DNA of 64,000 bases from the NCBI GenBank assembly GCA_964515235.1, contig CAZEVO010000002.1, forward strand, positions 1 to 64,000. The letters are read 5' to 3'. Source of the stretch: OPU3-GD-OMZ sp964515235. GTDB lineage: Bacteria; Pseudomonadota; Gammaproteobacteria; Methylococcales; Methylomonadaceae. The translations under genes and the position numbers were made by a program. A model generated the notes under the pieces. That model did not search any database. It was not told the origin of the DNA and saw nothing but the letters and a program-made list of their open reading frames with translations. How positions within the stretch are numbered: position 1 is the stretch's first letter; each line of letters opens with the position of its first letter. Positions 63,271-64,000 of this stretch are shown piece by piece.

Positions 63271-64000
63271 CTGTCCACAAACACCCCCTATATTGGGAGA
63301 TTTGCACCCTCCCCAACCGGACCTCTACATCTCGGCTCACTATTCACTGCCTTAGCGAGTTTTCTTCAGGCACGTCAAAATCAGGGCCATTGGTTATTAC
63401 GAATAGATGACCTGGATAGCCCTAGGCTGGCTCCCGGCGCTATTGAAAACATTTTAACTACACTCGACGCCTATGGGTTACATTGGGATGGTGAAATTGC
63501 CTTCGAGTCTGAATGGATAGCTCATTATCAAAATGCTATTGATCTACTCACTAAGAAAAACCTCATATACTCTTGCACCTGTTCGCGCAAACAGCTAGCT
63601 AGATATCGTTTAAAACAACCCGAAATGACAACTTACCCAGGTTTTTGCCGTACGCGTCATCACTCACCAATATTACCTCATTCTCTACGCATCAAAACAC
63701 CCGATCAGAACATTTCTGTCTCTGACTTGTTACAAGGTCTACACGAACAAAAAATCCATCAAGAAATTGGTGACTTTATTATTAAACGCCGTGACGATAT
63801 TTTTAGCTACCAATTATCTGTCGTCGTTTCAGACCATCTTCAAAAGATTACCGAAATCGTCCGTGGTATTGATTTATTAGATTCATCTCCTCGACAAATT
63901 TTCTTACAGCAAAAATTAGGATTTGCAACACCACGCTACCAACATGTACCCATTATTGTTGACTCTCAGGGCGCTAAACTCAGCAAACAAGCCTTTGCAA
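63271..64000 (+). CDS. gluQ: glutamyl-Q tRNA(Asp) synthetase, partial at window end
   Basis: About 243 codons before the window ends, no stop seen. IGRFAPSPTGPLHLGSLF (class I HIGH-like motif), IDDLDSPRLAPGA, zinc ligands CTC ... Y..G..C (YSCTC and YPGFC), and KLSKQ in place of KMSKS near the end. Lacks the anticodon-binding domain of GltX, as GluQ does; it puts glutamate on queuosine of tRNA-Asp. dksA-gluQ order is typical. The only start-like codon between the dksA stop and the conserved YIGRF is CTG at 63271, used here as a guess. Confidence 0.88.
   Translation, partial: MSTNTPYIGRFAPSPTGPLHLGSLFTALASFLQARQNQGHWLLRIDDLDSPRLAPGAIENILTTLDAYGLHWDGEIAFESEWIAHYQNAIDLLTKKNLIYSCTCSRKQLARYRLKQPEMTTYPGFCRTRHHSPILPHSLRIKTPDQNISVSDLLQGLHEQKIHQEIGDFIIKRRDDIFSYQLSVVVSDHLQKITEIVRGIDLLDSSPRQIFLQQKLGFATPRYQHVPIIVDSQGAKLSKQAFA

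Noticed and set aside
63256..64000. gluQ as a pseudogene
   Set aside because: No stop or frameshift over 243 codons and all key motifs are kept; only the start is odd.

Overview
The window (about 40 % G+C by eye) is chromosomal DNA of a gammaproteobacterium. Evidence is the gene order: a contiguous rpsL-rpsG-fusA-tuf / S10 / spc / alpha ribosomal block, tRNA-Tyr-Gly-Thr-tufB-tRNA-Trp-secE-nusG-rplKAJL-rpoBC, hemA-prfA divergent from lolB-ispE-tRNA-Gln-prs-rplY-pth, nlpD-rpoS and dksA-gluQ. A formylmethanofuran dehydrogenase subunit D-like domain in the first gene hints at C1 metabolism, so a methylotroph such as a Methylococcales member is possible, but that is inference only. No phage, transposon, CRISPR array or rRNA gene was seen.

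Layout: 1-14.0 kb is a mixed region: an FmdD-CysJ-like fusion flavoprotein, a DUF3581 protein with a MaoC/PhaJ-like motif, lpxD, hrpA, a BASS transporter, sodB, CDGSH, CYTH and TPR proteins, a cysB-like regulator divergent from a TauE/SafE permease, and fdxA. From 14.0 to 45.5 kb almost everything is on the minus strand and makes ribosomes, RNA polymerase, elongation factors and the Sec channel; a bidirectional terminator at about 13.95 kb closes this block. From 45.6 to 51.2 kb the minus strand carries pth, rplY, prs, tRNA-Gln, ispE, lolB and a TPR lipoprotein. From 51.4 to 64 kb there are hemA, prfA, a DUF6164 protein, ispG, a ferritin-like DUF455 protein, a VanZ-family protein, rpoS, nlpD, a J-domain membrane protein, mobB-moeA, a rhodanese, an aminotransferase, dksA and the start of gluQ, which runs off the window.

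The most interesting points are the FmdD-CysJ fusion; the DUF3581 protein with the catalytic-site motif of (R)-enoyl-CoA hydratases next to lpxD; an RpoS whose -10 recognition helix has two changed residues; a short upstream ORF with a strong ribosome binding site just before an ispG that lacks one; terminator-like hairpins in the leaders of the str operon and rpoS; a palindrome between the -35 and -10 of the tRNA/tufB promoter; and a gluQ reading frame without ATG, GTG or TTG start. The two tuf genes look identical over exactly their coding length. No gene-free stretch exceeds 300 bases; the longest, 31668-31965, holds the rpoC terminator and the str promoter and leader.
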